Positions 45,126 to 55,260 are shown, counted from the first letter of the stretch. The stretch: 62,030 bases of DNA from Bacteroidota bacterium (GCA_003250355.1 QKGS01000006.1:1-62030), one strand, 5' to 3'. Notes: a model not told the origin generated them from the letters alone. Translations and numbers: made by a program.

Positions 45126-46619
45126 ATGTCAACAAATAAAGTTTATATTTTTGATACTACTTTGAGAGATGGAGAGCAGGTTCCGGGCTGTCAGTTAAAT
45201 ACTTCAGAAAAAATTGAAGTTGCCCGCGCTCTTGAAGAATTAGGAGTTGATATTATAGAAGCAGGTTTCCCTATTTCAAGCCCCGGCGATTTTAACTCAG
45301 TTGTTGAAATATCAAAAGCAGTAAGCAACCCAACTATTTGTGCACTTACACGTGCTGTAAAAAAAGATATTGAAGTTGCCGGCGAAGCACTTAAATATGC
45401 AAAAAGAGGGCGTATTCACACAGGAATTGGAACATCGCCTTACCACATAAAATTTAAACTTAAAACTACCGAAGAAGAGATAATTCGAAGAGCTGTAGAA
45501 GCAGTAAAATATGCTCGCCGATTTGTTGACGATGTAGAGTTCTACGCCGAAGATGCAGGCCGCTCTGAAAATGAATTCCTTGCAAGAGTAACCGAGGCTG
45601 TAATTGGTGCCGGTGCTACTGTTGTAAACATTCCGGATACAACCGGTTATTGTCTTCCGCAAATGTTTGGCGAGAAAATAAAATACCTTATAAACAATGT
45701 TTCAAATATGGACAAAGCAATACTTGCCACCCACTGTCACAACGACCTTGGAATGGCAACTGCCAACTCTATATCAGGTATTATTAATGGCGCACGTCAG
45801 GCTGAGGTTACTATTAACGGAATAGGAGAAAGAGCCGGGAACACTTCGCTCGAAGAAGTGGTAATGACACTAAAAAGCCACAAAGACCTTGGCCTTGAAA
45901 CATCTATCGACACTACTAAAATAATGGGTGTTAGTAAACTTGTTTCATCGCTTATGAGTATGCCTGTTCAGGCAAATAAGGCTATAGTTGGTCGAAATGC
46001 TTTCGCTCACTCTTCAGGTATACATCAAGATGGTGTTATTAAGCATCGTGAAAACTACGAAATAATTGACCCTAAAGATGTTGGTGTTAATGAATCGGAA
46101 ATAATCCTTACTGCCCGAAGCGGTCGCGCAGCTCTTAAACATCGCCTTGAATTACTAGGATATAATCCGGGCGATAAATTAGATGACATATACAGCAATT
46201 TTCTTGACCTTGCCGACAAAAAGAAAGAAATTAACGATACCGACCTTAGAGTTTTAATGGGCGATACTTCTGTATCATCAAAAACCATTAAACTCGACTA
46301 TTTAAATATTGCTACCGGAACTGCCGAAGAAACAATGGCTACTATTCGTCTTAATATTGGTGGCGAATTATTTACCGAAACAGTTTCAGGAAACGGCCCT
46401 GTCGATGCCGCATTTAATGGAATTAAAAAAGTGGTAAAAAAAGAACTTCATTTAGAAGAATTCTTTGTACAAGCAGTTACCCGCGGAAGCAATGATGTTG
46501 GTAAAGTTCACGTTCAGGTAAAAGACAAAGATTCAGTTTACTCAGGTTTTGCAAGCAACACAAACATTGTAATAGCTAGTGTTGAAGCTTGCTTAGAAGC
46601 TATTTCAAAAATGATGTAA
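45126..46619 (+). CDS. leuA: 2-isopropylmalate synthase (leuA-like)
   Basis: This 497-residue DRE-TIM enzyme condenses acetyl-CoA with a 2-oxoacid for leucine synthesis. The signature [16 protein letters not shown] (about 9-24), the metal site [14 protein letters not shown] (about 204-217) and the regulatory C-terminal domain (about 380-497) are all present. The C-terminal domain suggests feedback control. Homocitrate or citramalate synthase is the alternative. No other leu gene is adjacent. The ATG at 45126 was chosen because the -7 box lies at 45085-45092. Confidence 0.88.
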   Translation: MSTNKVYIFDTTLRDGEQVPGCQLNTSEKIEVARALEELGVDIIEAGFPISSPGDFNSVVEISKAVSNPTICALTRAVKKDIEVAGEALKYAKRGRIHTGIGTSPYHIKFKLKTTEEEIIRRAVEAVKYARRFVDDVEFYAEDAGRSENEFLARVTEAVIGAGATVVNIPDTTGYCLPQMFGEKIKYLINNVSNMDKAILATHCHNDLGMATANSISGIINGARQAEVTINGIGERAGNTSLEEVVMTLKSHKDLGLETSIDTTKIMGVSKLVSSLMSMPVQANKAIVGRNAFAHSSGIHQDGVIKHRENYEIIDPKDVGVNESEIILTARSGRAALKHRLELLGYNPGDKLDDIYSNFLDLADKKKEINDTDLRVLMGDTSVSSKTIKLDYLNIATGTAEETMATIRLNIGGELFTETVSGNGPVDAAFNGIKKVVKKELHLEEFFVQAVTRGSNDVGKVHVQVKDKDSVYSGFASNTNIVIASVEACLEAISKMM

Positions 46620-46641
46620 TTGTAAATAACAACAATAAATA

Positions 46642-46680
46642 CTCAGAGGTAACAGAGATTAATCTCTCGTTACCTCTGAG
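46642..46680. promoter_or_regulatory. 39-bp near-perfect palindrome
   Basis: CTCAGAGGTAAC (46642-46653) is mirrored by GTTACCTCTGAG (46669-46680). Between them AGAGAT and ATCTCT form a second palindrome. It sits 23 bp after the leuA stop in the convergent gap. A T-rich stretch follows but there is no clean T tract, so it is a probable transcription terminator or a protein-binding palindrome. Confidence 0.65.
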
Positions 46681-46695
46681 GTTATATATCATTTT

Positions 46696-47385
46696 TTATT
46701 TTTTATTTCCCTTAAAATACTCCGATAAAACCTCTATCAATTTTCCGTTTATACTAGCTTCATTATCATTAGGTTGTAGTTGGATATTTGCGTTACAATA
46801 CTCAAAACACTTTAATAATTCATCGCCATTTAACCCGCTAAATTCTTTTACAAGTTCTATATTATATATTTTATAAATATGCGCCATTTGCTGGTCATAA
46901 ACAAAAGCTTCACGCATTTTACGCTTCTGTTTCTCTTTTTTGCTGGTTTTATAATATAAATACGTTGTAGGACTAAACAATGCTTCCCCAATTCCCGGTT
47001 CTTCCTGATAAATATTACTTCTAAAATCCTCTTCCTTGGTAACAAATTCATCAACATCAACCTGCTCTATGGTGTAGCTTTTGGGCGACAATTCAACAGT
47101 TAAAGTATTAGGAGCAGTTGTTATACTTTCAATATCACTTATAGCTCTTGCAGAATAGCCCATTGAACTAAATTCCAATGTATCACCTGTTGTATAGCTT
47201 ATGGTAAAATATCCGTTATTATCTGATGTTGTCCCTTTGTTTGAACTAGTGTTTTTTATGGTAACATTGCCAACTGCACTTTGAGTAATAGCATTTATTA
47301 TAAAACCATTAAGTTCCTGATTTTTTTGTGCTTTTGTCACCAACGGAACTATTAATAATAGGAATATAATTAAACGATAATGCAT
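46696..47385 (-). CDS. secreted protein with CarboxypepD_reg-like domain
   Basis: The 229-residue protein has a signal peptide (about 1-19). A carboxypeptidase-regulatory-like beta-sandwich follows (about 22-110; LNGFIINAITQSAVGNVTIK and SSNKGTTSDNNGYFTISYTT). Such domains are common at the start of TonB-dependent receptors; here there is no barrel. The C-terminal half (about 120-229) is charged and lysine-rich. It is probably periplasmic or attached to the outer membrane. Function is unknown. Confidence 0.75.
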   Translation of the reverse strand: MHYRLIIFLLLIVPLVTKAQKNQELNGFIINAITQSAVGNVTIKNTSSNKGTTSDNNGYFTISYTTGDTLEFSSMGYSARAISDIESITTAPNTLTVELSPKSYTIEQVDVDEFVTKEEDFRSNIYQEEPGIGEALFSPTTYLYYKTSKKEKQKRKMREAFVYDQQMAHIYKIYNIELVKEFSGLNGDELLKCFEYCNANIQLQPNDNEASINGKLIEVLSEYFKGNKK

Positions 47386-47440
47386 TTCTATAATTTCAAT
47401 TTATAACGTACGGCGAATATATATATTATATTGTAGTAAC

Positions 47441-47650
47441 GTGAGTTCGATGTAAGGAATTGCTCAATGTATTGATATTCTAAAATTTACAATCACCACT
47501 TTTAGTATCAGGTACATAGTATCAAGTGTCAAGACTTGTGTAGTTGTCTTACTTGATACTTTGTACTTAATACTTGATACTAAAAACACACATTAGGGTG
47601 TAAATTATAAATAATCAGTAGAATCCAATATTTCTTATATCGAACTAATG
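47441..47650. repeat. dispersed repeat copy 2 with inverted-repeat ends (MITE-like)
   Basis: The left end GAGTTCGATGTAAG and the right end CTTATATCGAACTA (47632-47645) are inverted repeats. The left 64 bp match the repeat at 29070-29132. Inside, TTTTAGTATCA (about 47500-47510) and TGATACTAAAA (about 47575-47585) begin a long imperfect hairpin with arms of about 36-40 nt. No coding frame is present. The element fills the gap before mfd. A near-consensus -7 box TATCTTAG (47690-47697) lies between it and the mfd ATG. Confidence 0.7.
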
Positions 47651-47712
47651 TTAGTAGGAATGATTCTATAATGTGCTTATAATCTTTATTATCTTAGCGC
47701 AAAATTTTCAGA

Positions 47713-50700
47713 ATGCAAATAAAATCAATATCCGACTTATATAGTGCACATCCATCGGTTGTATTACTTGCCTCATTAATTAATTCAGATGCATCACCAC
47801 TTAACATAAATGGACTAAAAGGGGGAGGCTTAGCTTTTGTGGCAGCTAAAATACTTAAAGAAACAGGTAAACACCAGGTTTTCGTTTTCAATGAGAAAGA
47901 GGAAGCGGCATATTTTTATAATGATTTGCAAAAACTTGCCGATGGCTTTGAAGCCGAGTTTTTCCCTTCAATTTACCAACGTTCTATACAGTATGGAAAA
48001 GTCGACAACGGCAATATCCTTATACGTACCGATATTCTTGGGCGAATTTCAAATTCAAATAAGCCGTTTGCTTTTATTACATACCCCGAAAGTTTTATTG
48101 AAAAAGTTGTATCGGCAGCCGAACTAAAGTCAAATACCTTTCAAATAAGAAAAGGCGATTCCTTGTCGCGAAATTTTCTGGTAGAGGTATTAACCGAATA
48201 CTCATTTGAACGTGTCGATTTTGTACATGAACCCGGACAATATGCAGTTCGCGGCAGTTTGGTCGATGTTTTTTCATTCTCGGCCGAAGAACCTTACCGA
48301 ATCGATTTTTTTGGCGATGAAATAGATAGCATTCGAGTATTTGATATTGAAAATCAACTTACAAAATCGTCGCCTGAGTCAATATCAATAGTCCCAAATG
48401 TTCAGCAAAAAATTAACCCCGACACCAAAATACCTGTTTGGGACTTTTTCAATAACGACACAGTATATTGGTTTGCCGACTTCGACTTTATTGTAACTCG
48501 AATCAATGAAATACTTCAAAATGCTCTAATTACCCGTGGCAAAGAGATAAAACATGAATTAAATACTATTGCAATTACCGGTGAACAAGTGCAAAATGCA
48601 ATGCAAGAGCGTAAACTAATAGGATTTGAAAAGGGGGTAAGCAAAAATACAGCTACTGCCATTAACTTCGATATGTCAATGCAGCCTGCTATTAGAAAAA
48701 ACTTTAATCTGCTTGCCAAAACATGGAACGAATACTCAGCAAAAGGATACACTAACTATATACTTTCCGATAGCGAAGAACAAACAGAGCGGTTACAGGC
48801 TATATATCACGACAGGGAATTGAAAGCCGAATTTATACCCGTAAGCAGTACCCTTAAAAATGGGTTCATCGACAACGACTTAAAAATAACCTGCTTTACC
48901 GACCATCAGATATTTGAACGTTACCATAAATTCAGTATTAAATCGGGATTTACCAAGCGCGAATCTATTACTTTGGCTGAGTTAACCAACCTTCATCATG
49001 GCGATTATGTTGTTCATATCGACCATGGCGTAGGAAAGTTCGGAGGACTTCAAAGAGTTAATCTTAACGGTAAAATGCAGGAAACCATCAAGCTTATTTA
49101 TCGCGACGACGATATTCTTTTTGTCTCCATTCATTCACTACACCGTATTTCAAAATATAAAGGAAAAGATGCCGAAGTTCCTAATATTCACAAATTAGGC
49201 TCTCCGGTTTGGCAAAATTTAAAGAACAAAACCAAAAGCAAGGTTAAAGATATTGCCAAAGACCTTATCAAATTATATGCTCAACGTAAGCAACAGCATG
49301 GTTTTGCGTTCTCTCCCGATTCATATTTAAATCGCGAACTTGAAGCTTCATTCATTTATCAAGACACACCTGACCAAAGCAAAGCTACAAAAGCTGTAAA
49401 AGCCGACATGGAGAGCGATATCCCTATGGATCGTCTTGTGTGTGGCGATGTAGGATTTGGAAAAACCGAAGTGGCAATACGTGCCGCTTTTAAAGCAGTG
49501 TGCGACAACAAACAAGTTGCCGTACTTGTTCCTACAACAATACTGGCATTGCAACATTACAAAACTTTTAGCAAGCGTTTAGAAGACCTGCCATGTAATA
49601 TCGATTACCTGAGTCGATTACGAACAGCAAAAGAACAAAGTGAAATAAAGAAAAAACTTAAAGATGGTTCACTCGATATAATTGTGGGTACACATAAACT
49701 GGTAAGTCAGAGAATGAACTTCAAAGACCTCGGGCTTTTAATTATCGACGAAGAACAAAAGTTTGGTGTTACGGTAAAAGAAAAACTAAAGCAACTCAAG
49801 GTTAATGTCGACACCCTCACACTCACTGCAACTCCTATTCCGCGTACTTTGCAGTTTTCGCTTATGGGTGCTCGCGATTTATCTATCATGAACACTCCGC
49901 CACCTAATCGTCAACCTATTCTTACCGAGGTTCATCCATTCAATGAACTTATTATTCAAGAAGCCATAACATACGAATTGGAAAGAAACGGACAGGTATT
50001 TTTTATACATAACCGTGTTCAGAATATTGAAGAAGTATCGAATTTAATCAGAAAACTATGCCCACAGGCACGTGTTATTTTCGCTCACGGGCAAATGGAA
50101 GGTAAACAACTGGAACAAATAATGCTCGACTATATTGAAGGCAAATATGATGTTTTAGTAGCAACCACTATAATTGAGTCAGGTCTCGATATTCCTAATG
50201 CCAATACTATTATTATAAACCAGGCACAAAACTACGGCCTTAGCGACTTACACCAGTTGCGCGGCAGGGTAGGACGCTCCAATAAAAAGGCATTCTGTTA
50301 TTTGTTAGCACCTCCGCCTACATCGCTCACAAGTGAAGCTAGGCGTAGACTTAAGGCTATTGAAGATTTCTCAGACCTGGGAAGTGGCTTTAACATTGCA
50401 TTACAAGACCTCGATATTCGCGGAGCAGGAAACCTTCTTGGCGGCGAACAAAGTGGGTTTATTGGCGACATAGGCTTTGAAGCATTCCAAAAAATACTCG
50501 ACGAGGCTATTTTAGAATTGAAACAAACACCAGAATTTGCCGACGACAATGCCAATGAAGAACCTGAAAAAACAAAAGAAGGAAAAGTACGTTATGTTAG
50601 TGATTGCAATATCGATACCGATATGGAGCTTTTGTTTCCCGAAGATTATATATCTAATGTAGCCGAACGAATAAACTTATACCGTAAACTCGATTCTATC

Positions 50701-51048
50701 GACAATGAAGCTGAACTTGAAGAGTTCTCAAAACAGCTAACCGACCGCTTTGGTGAAATACCTGAACAAACCGAACAATTAATGAATGTAGTGCGTTTGC
50801 GATGGCTTGCACTTGAACTTGGTTTTGAGAAAATATTCCTTAAAAACGGTTGTATGAACATTTGGTTTATCTCCAATAGCGATTCGCTATATTATCAATC
50901 AACTATGTTTCAGACTATACTTATGAATGTACAAAAGTTTGCCAATATTTGCAGTATGCAGGAAAAAAACAACAAACTTACTATTACATTCAAAGGGGTA
51001 AAAAGTGTCGATAAAGCTATACACTATCTGCAAAGGCTTAGCGAGTAG
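47713..51048 (+). CDS. mfd: transcription-repair coupling factor Mfd
   Basis: This 1111-residue DNA translocase displaces stalled RNA polymerase and recruits UvrA. The N-terminal UvrB-like part (about 1-400) is followed by the RNA-polymerase-interacting CarD-like domain (LHHGDYVVHIDHGVGKFGGL, about 430-449). Then come the helicase motor with Walker A GDVGFGKTEVA (about 577) and the DEEQ box (about 678), and the TRG and UvrA-binding C-terminal parts. It is a full-length member. It is monocistronic. A repeat element occupies the upstream gap. Confidence 0.97.
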   Translation: MQIKSISDLYSAHPSVVLLASLINSDASPLNINGLKGGGLAFVAAKILKETGKHQVFVFNEKEEAAYFYNDLQKLADGFEAEFFPSIYQRSIQYGKVDNGNILIRTDILGRISNSNKPFAFITYPESFIEKVVSAAELKSNTFQIRKGDSLSRNFLVEVLTEYSFERVDFVHEPGQYAVRGSLVDVFSFSAEEPYRIDFFGDEIDSIRVFDIENQLTKSSPESISIVPNVQQKINPDTKIPVWDFFNNDTVYWFADFDFIVTRINEILQNALITRGKEIKHELNTIAITGEQVQNAMQERKLIGFEKGVSKNTATAINFDMSMQPAIRKNFNLLAKTWNEYSAKGYTNYILSDSEEQTERLQAIYHDRELKAEFIPVSSTLKNGFIDNDLKITCFTDHQIFERYHKFSIKSGFTKRESITLAELTNLHHGDYVVHIDHGVGKFGGLQRVNLNGKMQETIKLIYRDDDILFVSIHSLHRISKYKGKDAEVPNIHKLGSPVWQNLKNKTKSKVKDIAKDLIKLYAQRKQQHGFAFSPDSYLNRELEASFIYQDTPDQSKATKAVKADMESDIPMDRLVCGDVGFGKTEVAIRAAFKAVCDNKQVAVLVPTTILALQHYKTFSKRLEDLPCNIDYLSRLRTAKEQSEIKKKLKDGSLDIIVGTHKLVSQRMNFKDLGLLIIDEEQKFGVTVKEKLKQLKVNVDTLTLTATPIPRTLQFSLMGARDLSIMNTPPPNRQPILTEVHPFNELIIQEAITYELERNGQVFFIHNRVQNIEEVSNLIRKLCPQARVIFAHGQMEGKQLEQIMLDYIEGKYDVLVATTIIESGLDIPNANTIIINQAQNYGLSDLHQLRGRVGRSNKKAFCYLLAPPPTSLTSEARRRLKAIEDFSDLGSGFNIALQDLDIRGAGNLLGGEQSGFIGDIGFEAFQKILDEAILELKQTPEFADDNANEEPEKTKEGKVRYVSDCNIDTDMELLFPEDYISNVAERINLYRKLDSIDNEAELEEFSKQLTDRFGEIPEQTEQLMNVVRLRWLALELGFEKIFLKNGCMNIWFISNSDSLYYQSTMFQTILMNVQKFANICSMQEKNNKLTITFKGVKSVDKAIHYLQRLSE

Positions 51049-51062
51049 TTAATTATTTTTAT

Positions 51063-51070
51063 TAATTTTG
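51063..51070 (+). promoter_or_regulatory. -7 promoter box of the coaX cluster
   Basis: TAATTTTG fits TAnnTTTG, 51 nt before the ATG at 51122. The -33 box is weak. Confidence 0.5.
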
Positions 51071-51121
51071 CAATTCCTTTCAAAAGGGTATTTAAATATA
51101 AACTCATAAGCATATTTTAAA

Positions 51122-51637
51122 ATGTCGCACATAGCAACAAGGCGTATACCAAAGAGTGTTGTTGAACTTTTTACATACGACCTTACAACCTTTTTCGCCG
51201 AAGATAATTTCGATGTTGTTTACAGCGACGATACTGCCGATACTATTTGGGTCGATTATGAAAAAATATTGCCTTGGATTGAGTTCAATATGTTTAGTAA
51301 AGTAACATTCAGAGTATTTACACATAAACACAGTTTCGAAGGGCGGAGCCATATTAATGTTGTACTTCCATGTAAAACATCCGAGGTGAAAATTGAAACC
51401 TTTCAAAATTTCTTAAACAAACTATATGAAGCATTCGGAACCGACGATAAACACCGTGAATGGTTAACCGAACTGGAAGCTATAGAATATGGAAAAAAAC
51501 GGATTGAACGTTTTTGGACAAAAGGAGAAGGTAAAAATGTATATTATATGGAATTAGTTGGCGGAGTAAATTTTATAATGTTCCGAATACTGTTTTTCAA
51601 TAATATTGCTTCTGGAAGAATGATACAAACACTATGA
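51122..51637 (+). CDS. unknown protein, coupled to coaX
   Basis: This 171-residue soluble protein has no signal peptide or membrane segment and belongs to no family I recognise. It has a helix SVVELFTYDLTTFF (about 12-25). Strand-like aromatic segments follow (IWVDYEKILPWIEFNMFSKV, about 43-62), and a C-terminal part rich in F and N (FIMFRILFFNNIASG). The last four bases (ATGA) are shared with the coaX start, so it is translationally coupled to coaX. A role near CoA synthesis is context only. Confidence 0.6.
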   Translation: MSHIATRRIPKSVVELFTYDLTTFFAEDNFDVVYSDDTADTIWVDYEKILPWIEFNMFSKVTFRVFTHKHSFEGRSHINVVLPCKTSEVKIETFQNFLNKLYEAFGTDDKHREWLTELEAIEYGKKRIERFWTKGEGKNVYYMELVGGVNFIMFRILFFNNIASGRMIQTL

Positions 51638-52371
51638 ACCTTATAGCCGATATTGGAAATACACAATACAAAATTTGTGTTTTTGAAAACAACAAATTGG
51701 TTTTAAGTGAATTTCATACCTCTTTTTCAAGCAGCCGGCTCAGTTCAATAACTGAAAAATATCCTATTGAAAAATGTATATTTTCCGATACCAGAGGCGA
51801 AGCAGAACAATTCAGGGAACTCCTATTGCAAAACAATATTCGACCAACAGAACTTGACAATACAATAAACACTCCACTGAAAATACTATACGATACTCCC
51901 CAAACACTTGGTAAAGACAGAATTGCTGCGGCAGTAGGTGCATGGAGTTTATTTCCCGAAAGCAATATACTTGTAATAGATATAGGAACAGCTATAACAA
52001 TTGACTTTGTTTCCTCAGAAGGCGAATACTGTGGAGGTATTATATCACCCGGTCCTGAAACCCGATACCGTGCTCTGTATGAGTTTACCGGAAAGCTTCC
52101 ATTAATTGAACCTCACCATGTTAGCAATGCTCTTGCTGGCAAAAATACACATGATGCCATTTCACTGGGAGTACAAAATGGTATTCTGTTTGAAATAAAT
52201 GAATATATATTGCGTTATAACACTCAGTATAAAAATTTGAACGTTGTACTATCGGGAGGATACTCCTATTTATTTGATAACAAAATAAAATATCCCATAT
52301 TTGCGGAATTATTTCTGGTGCCGCTTGGGCTCAATGTAATATTGAATTATAATGATATTAAGAAAAAATAA
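51634..52371 (+). CDS. coaX: type III pantothenate kinase
   Basis: The 245-residue kinase catalyses the first step of CoA synthesis. It has the actin-like phosphate motif IADIGNTQYKICVFENN (about 4-20). The pantothenate-binding GKDRIAAAVG (about 92-101), VIDIGTAITIDFV (about 113-125) and GGIISPG (about 132-138) follow. It is of the CoaX class, which is insensitive to CoA feedback. It overlaps the upstream unknown gene by 4 bp and the downstream outer-membrane gene by 20 bp. Confidence 0.95.
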   Translation: MNLIADIGNTQYKICVFENNKLVLSEFHTSFSSSRLSSITEKYPIEKCIFSDTRGEAEQFRELLLQNNIRPTELDNTINTPLKILYDTPQTLGKDRIAAAVGAWSLFPESNILVIDIGTAITIDFVSSEGEYCGGIISPGPETRYRALYEFTGKLPLIEPHHVSNALAGKNTHDAISLGVQNGILFEINEYILRYNTQYKNLNVVLSGGYSYLFDNKIKYPIFAELFLVPLGLNVILNYNDIKKK

Positions 52372-53659
52372 ATCACTAAGCTTTTTAATACTTTTCTTTA
52401 CTTTAATTAACCTGCATTCACAGGTTGGATCACCATACTCAATAGTTGGGCTTGGCGATGTTGTAAATACATCGTATGGCAATGCAACTGCAATGGGTGG
52501 TATCGGGGCAGGATTAAGTTCATCGTTCTATTTGAATAGTGTTAACCCTTCAACCATAGTTGATCTCGACAGCTTATCGGTAATATACCAATTCGGATTA
52601 AGCGGAGGATACAATAATTTATCATCGGCAGCAACAAGTACAAAAAAAACAGGCACTCGCATCGACTATTTTGCCATAGGCTTTAAAATTAAAGAATACT
52701 GGGGTCTTGGATTCGGTTTATCGCCGCTTACCCGCCTCGATTATACTGCTTCTGAAAGAGGTGAGCCGCAGGGAGGTTCTTATTACACACAATACTATTA
52801 TGGAAAAGGAGGCTTATCGAAGTTTTACCTAACAAACTCTTTTCGAATTATTGAAAACCTAACAGCCGGCATCGAAGCTTCAGTTGCATTCGGAAACATT
52901 GACCGAATAAACCTTGTCGACTTTGATGCAACATTCCTTACAAATTCAAAATTTGAAGATAAACTATACTTGGCCGACTTTTTATTTCGCTATGGTTTGC
53001 AATATAAACTTCCGTTAAATGATAAGAAACACCTTGTATTCGGAGCTGTTTATGAGAATAAAATGAAACTAAACGGGACTCAAAGTACTTATGCCATAAC
53101 TACCTTGTCGACAGTATATACACAAGGTATAGAATATGATCTTAGCGATGTTCAGGGAAATAACAGAGTTGTAGATACATTAATATTTAAGCCCGATCAG
53201 AAAGCTACTATCACTTACCCTTCATCATTTACATTTGGTTTAACTTATAATATAAAAGATAAACTAACAGCCGGAGCCGATTTTGGAATACAACAATGGA
53301 CTGAACTTAATGGAAATGGAATAGATCCGTTTAAGTATAACTCAACAAAGTATAGTGCCGGTATTGAATTTATTCCCGACAGTAAAAGCCTTAACAGATA
53401 TTGGAAACACATACGATACAGAGCAGGTGGAAAATATAACAATTCACATCTTGAGTTTAGCGGTCAAAGAATAAACAGCTACGGTGTTACTTTTGGATTA
53501 GGCTTCCCAATGCGAGGAACGAAAACCACATTTAACGTAAGTGGAGAATTTGGAAAAAGAGGAACTGCCGATCAAAATTTATTGCAAGAATCTTATGGTA
53601 TTTTAAGTTTAAACTTATCTTTGTCAGACCTTTGGTTTTTCAAACAAAAATTTAAATAG
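52352..53659 (+). CDS. outer-membrane beta-barrel protein
   Basis: The 435-residue protein has a signal peptide (about 1-24). It then shows a beta-barrel pattern with many short amphipathic strands and glycine/aromatic turns, for example GSPYSIVGLGDVVNTSYGNA (about 26-45). The last strand ends with F-K-Q-K-F-K. The start of the mature part (GLGD... then GNATAMGGIGAGL) is typical for a conserved outer-membrane protein always next to coaX in Bacteroidota. It belongs to the same operon as coaX. The specific function is unknown. Confidence 0.75.
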   Translation: MILRKNKSLSFLILFFTLINLHSQVGSPYSIVGLGDVVNTSYGNATAMGGIGAGLSSSFYLNSVNPSTIVDLDSLSVIYQFGLSGGYNNLSSAATSTKKTGTRIDYFAIGFKIKEYWGLGFGLSPLTRLDYTASERGEPQGGSYYTQYYYGKGGLSKFYLTNSFRIIENLTAGIEASVAFGNIDRINLVDFDATFLTNSKFEDKLYLADFLFRYGLQYKLPLNDKKHLVFGAVYENKMKLNGTQSTYAITTLSTVYTQGIEYDLSDVQGNNRVVDTLIFKPDQKATITYPSSFTFGLTYNIKDKLTAGADFGIQQWTELNGNGIDPFKYNSTKYSAGIEFIPDSKSLNRYWKHIRYRAGGKYNNSHLEFSGQRINSYGVTFGLGFPMRGTKTTFNVSGEFGKRGTADQNLLQESYGILSLNLSLSDLWFFKQKFK

Positions 53660-53666
53660 GCACAGT

Positions 53667-53708
53667 ATTTGCATATTCCCTAATTAGGAAATATGCAAAT
53701 GCTTTTTT
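53667..53708 (+). terminator. terminator after the coaX-OMP genes
   Basis: ATTTGCATATT (53667-53677) pairs with AATATGCAAAT (53690-53700), with inner C-G pairs, and is followed by GCTTTTTT. It separates the OMP gene from the TPR gene. Confidence 0.85.
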
Positions 53709-53857
53709 ATTAATAAACATAGAATTAGAAACATAATACAAGTATAATGAAACTGCATGATTAAATATTTTCTGATTCAAAGGATTAGAAAATATTTACA
53801 AAATGTTGGTTCACCGGTATAACCGGATACTATTTTAAAAATTAAAATTTTAGGCGG

Positions 53858-55243
53858 ATGAAATCAACAGCTAAGAAAATCACAATTTTATTATTTGCAG
53901 TACTTGCAACGGGGAGCATGTTTGCACAAAATGTAAAACCACACGAAAATCCAAAATACGGAGTAGACAGTGCAGCACGTATGCAGTGTATAACCAATAT
54001 GTCGCTTTACAAGGAGTTTTATAAGCAACAGAACTTTAACGATGCATTAGGCCCATGGCGTTCAGTATACGACAACTGTCCTGAAGCGAGTAAAAATACT
54101 TATATACATGGAGCAACTATATATAAAAACTTAATTGCCCGCGAAAAAGATGCAGCAGCTCAGAATGCACTTATAGATTCATTGATGATGATATATGACC
54201 AGCGAATAAAATATTATAAGCAAGAAGATGTAGTTCTGGGTTACAAAGGTGCCGACCTGTATTCATATAAAGGTAAGGATGCTGCACAAACAGCTAATGG
54301 CTATTTAAAGAAAGCAATTGAACTTTCGGGCAAAGATGGTAAGTCGGCACTTATTTCGGTATATATGCAAACTGTAGTTGATATGTACAGAGCTGAGCAA
54401 ATTGGTCCCGACGGTGTAATTAATGCATATACTTTTGCAACCAATCATATTGAAAAAATTAAAAAATACAACGAAAGTTTAGTTGCATCGGGTAATTCTA
54501 AAAAAATAGAAGAAGGGAAAGAAGAGCTTGCAACAATTGGCACAGTAGTAGGTAACGTTGAGGCACTTTTCTCAGAAAGTGGTGCGGCAAATTGCGATGC
54601 CCTTGTTGCAATTTTTAAACCCAAATTTGCAGAAAATGCACAAAATATTGATTGGATTAAGAATGTAACTAATATTCTTAATAAAACAGAGTGTGCCGAT
54701 GATCCTTTCTTTGCTAAGGCAGCAGAGCAACAATACAAACTTGAGCCTAGTGCTGAGGCTGCTCATAATCTTGCCCGTTTATTCCTAAAAACTCAGGAGT
54801 TCGATAAAGCCGATAAATATTATGCCGAAGCTACAAAGCTACAACAAGATGCTCCTACAAATGCTCTTTACTATTTTGAGTGGAGTACATTAGCATACTC
54901 TCAACAAAAATACTCTAAAGTACGCGAGCTTGCTAACAAATCGCTAGAGCTAAACCCTAACGATGGTCGCCCTTATATTCAAATAGGACTAGCTTATGCT
55001 CAATCAAAAGGCATAGGAAAAGAACCTGTTGAGCACAGTGCGGTGTACTGGGTTGCTGTCGATAAGTTTTACAAAGCAAAATCGATTGACGAATCGGTTG
55101 CAGAACAAGCGCAACAGTATATTTCTACTTACAGCAAATATTACCCTAACTTCGAAGAGTGGTTTATGGCTGTTGGTTCAAAAGAGGGTGACTCTTATAC
55201 AGTTGGAGGGTGGATTGGAGAAACAACTAAAGTTCGTTTCTAA
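53858..55243 (+). CDS. periplasmic TPR protein
   Basis: The 461-residue protein has a signal peptide (about 1-23, ending SMFAQN). It is then made of helical hairpins throughout, including clear TPR-like units near 330-390 (NALYYFEWSTLAYSQQKYSK, and an ELNPNDGRPYIQIGLAYAQS segment). It is part of the conserved coaX-OMP-TPR-lptC group of Bacteroidota, close to genes for the envelope. It probably acts as a scaffold in the periplasm; no defined partner is known to me. Confidence 0.75.
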   Translation: MKSTAKKITILLFAVLATGSMFAQNVKPHENPKYGVDSAARMQCITNMSLYKEFYKQQNFNDALGPWRSVYDNCPEASKNTYIHGATIYKNLIAREKDAAAQNALIDSLMMIYDQRIKYYKQEDVVLGYKGADLYSYKGKDAAQTANGYLKKAIELSGKDGKSALISVYMQTVVDMYRAEQIGPDGVINAYTFATNHIEKIKKYNESLVASGNSKKIEEGKEELATIGTVVGNVEALFSESGAANCDALVAIFKPKFAENAQNIDWIKNVTNILNKTECADDPFFAKAAEQQYKLEPSAEAAHNLARLFLKTQEFDKADKYYAEATKLQQDAPTNALYYFEWSTLAYSQQKYSKVRELANKSLELNPNDGRPYIQIGLAYAQSKGIGKEPVEHSAVYWVAVDKFYKAKSIDESVAEQAQQYISTYSKYYPNFEEWFMAVGSKEGDSYTVGGWIGETTKVRF

Positions 55244-55260
55244 TCAATTCTTATATTTGA

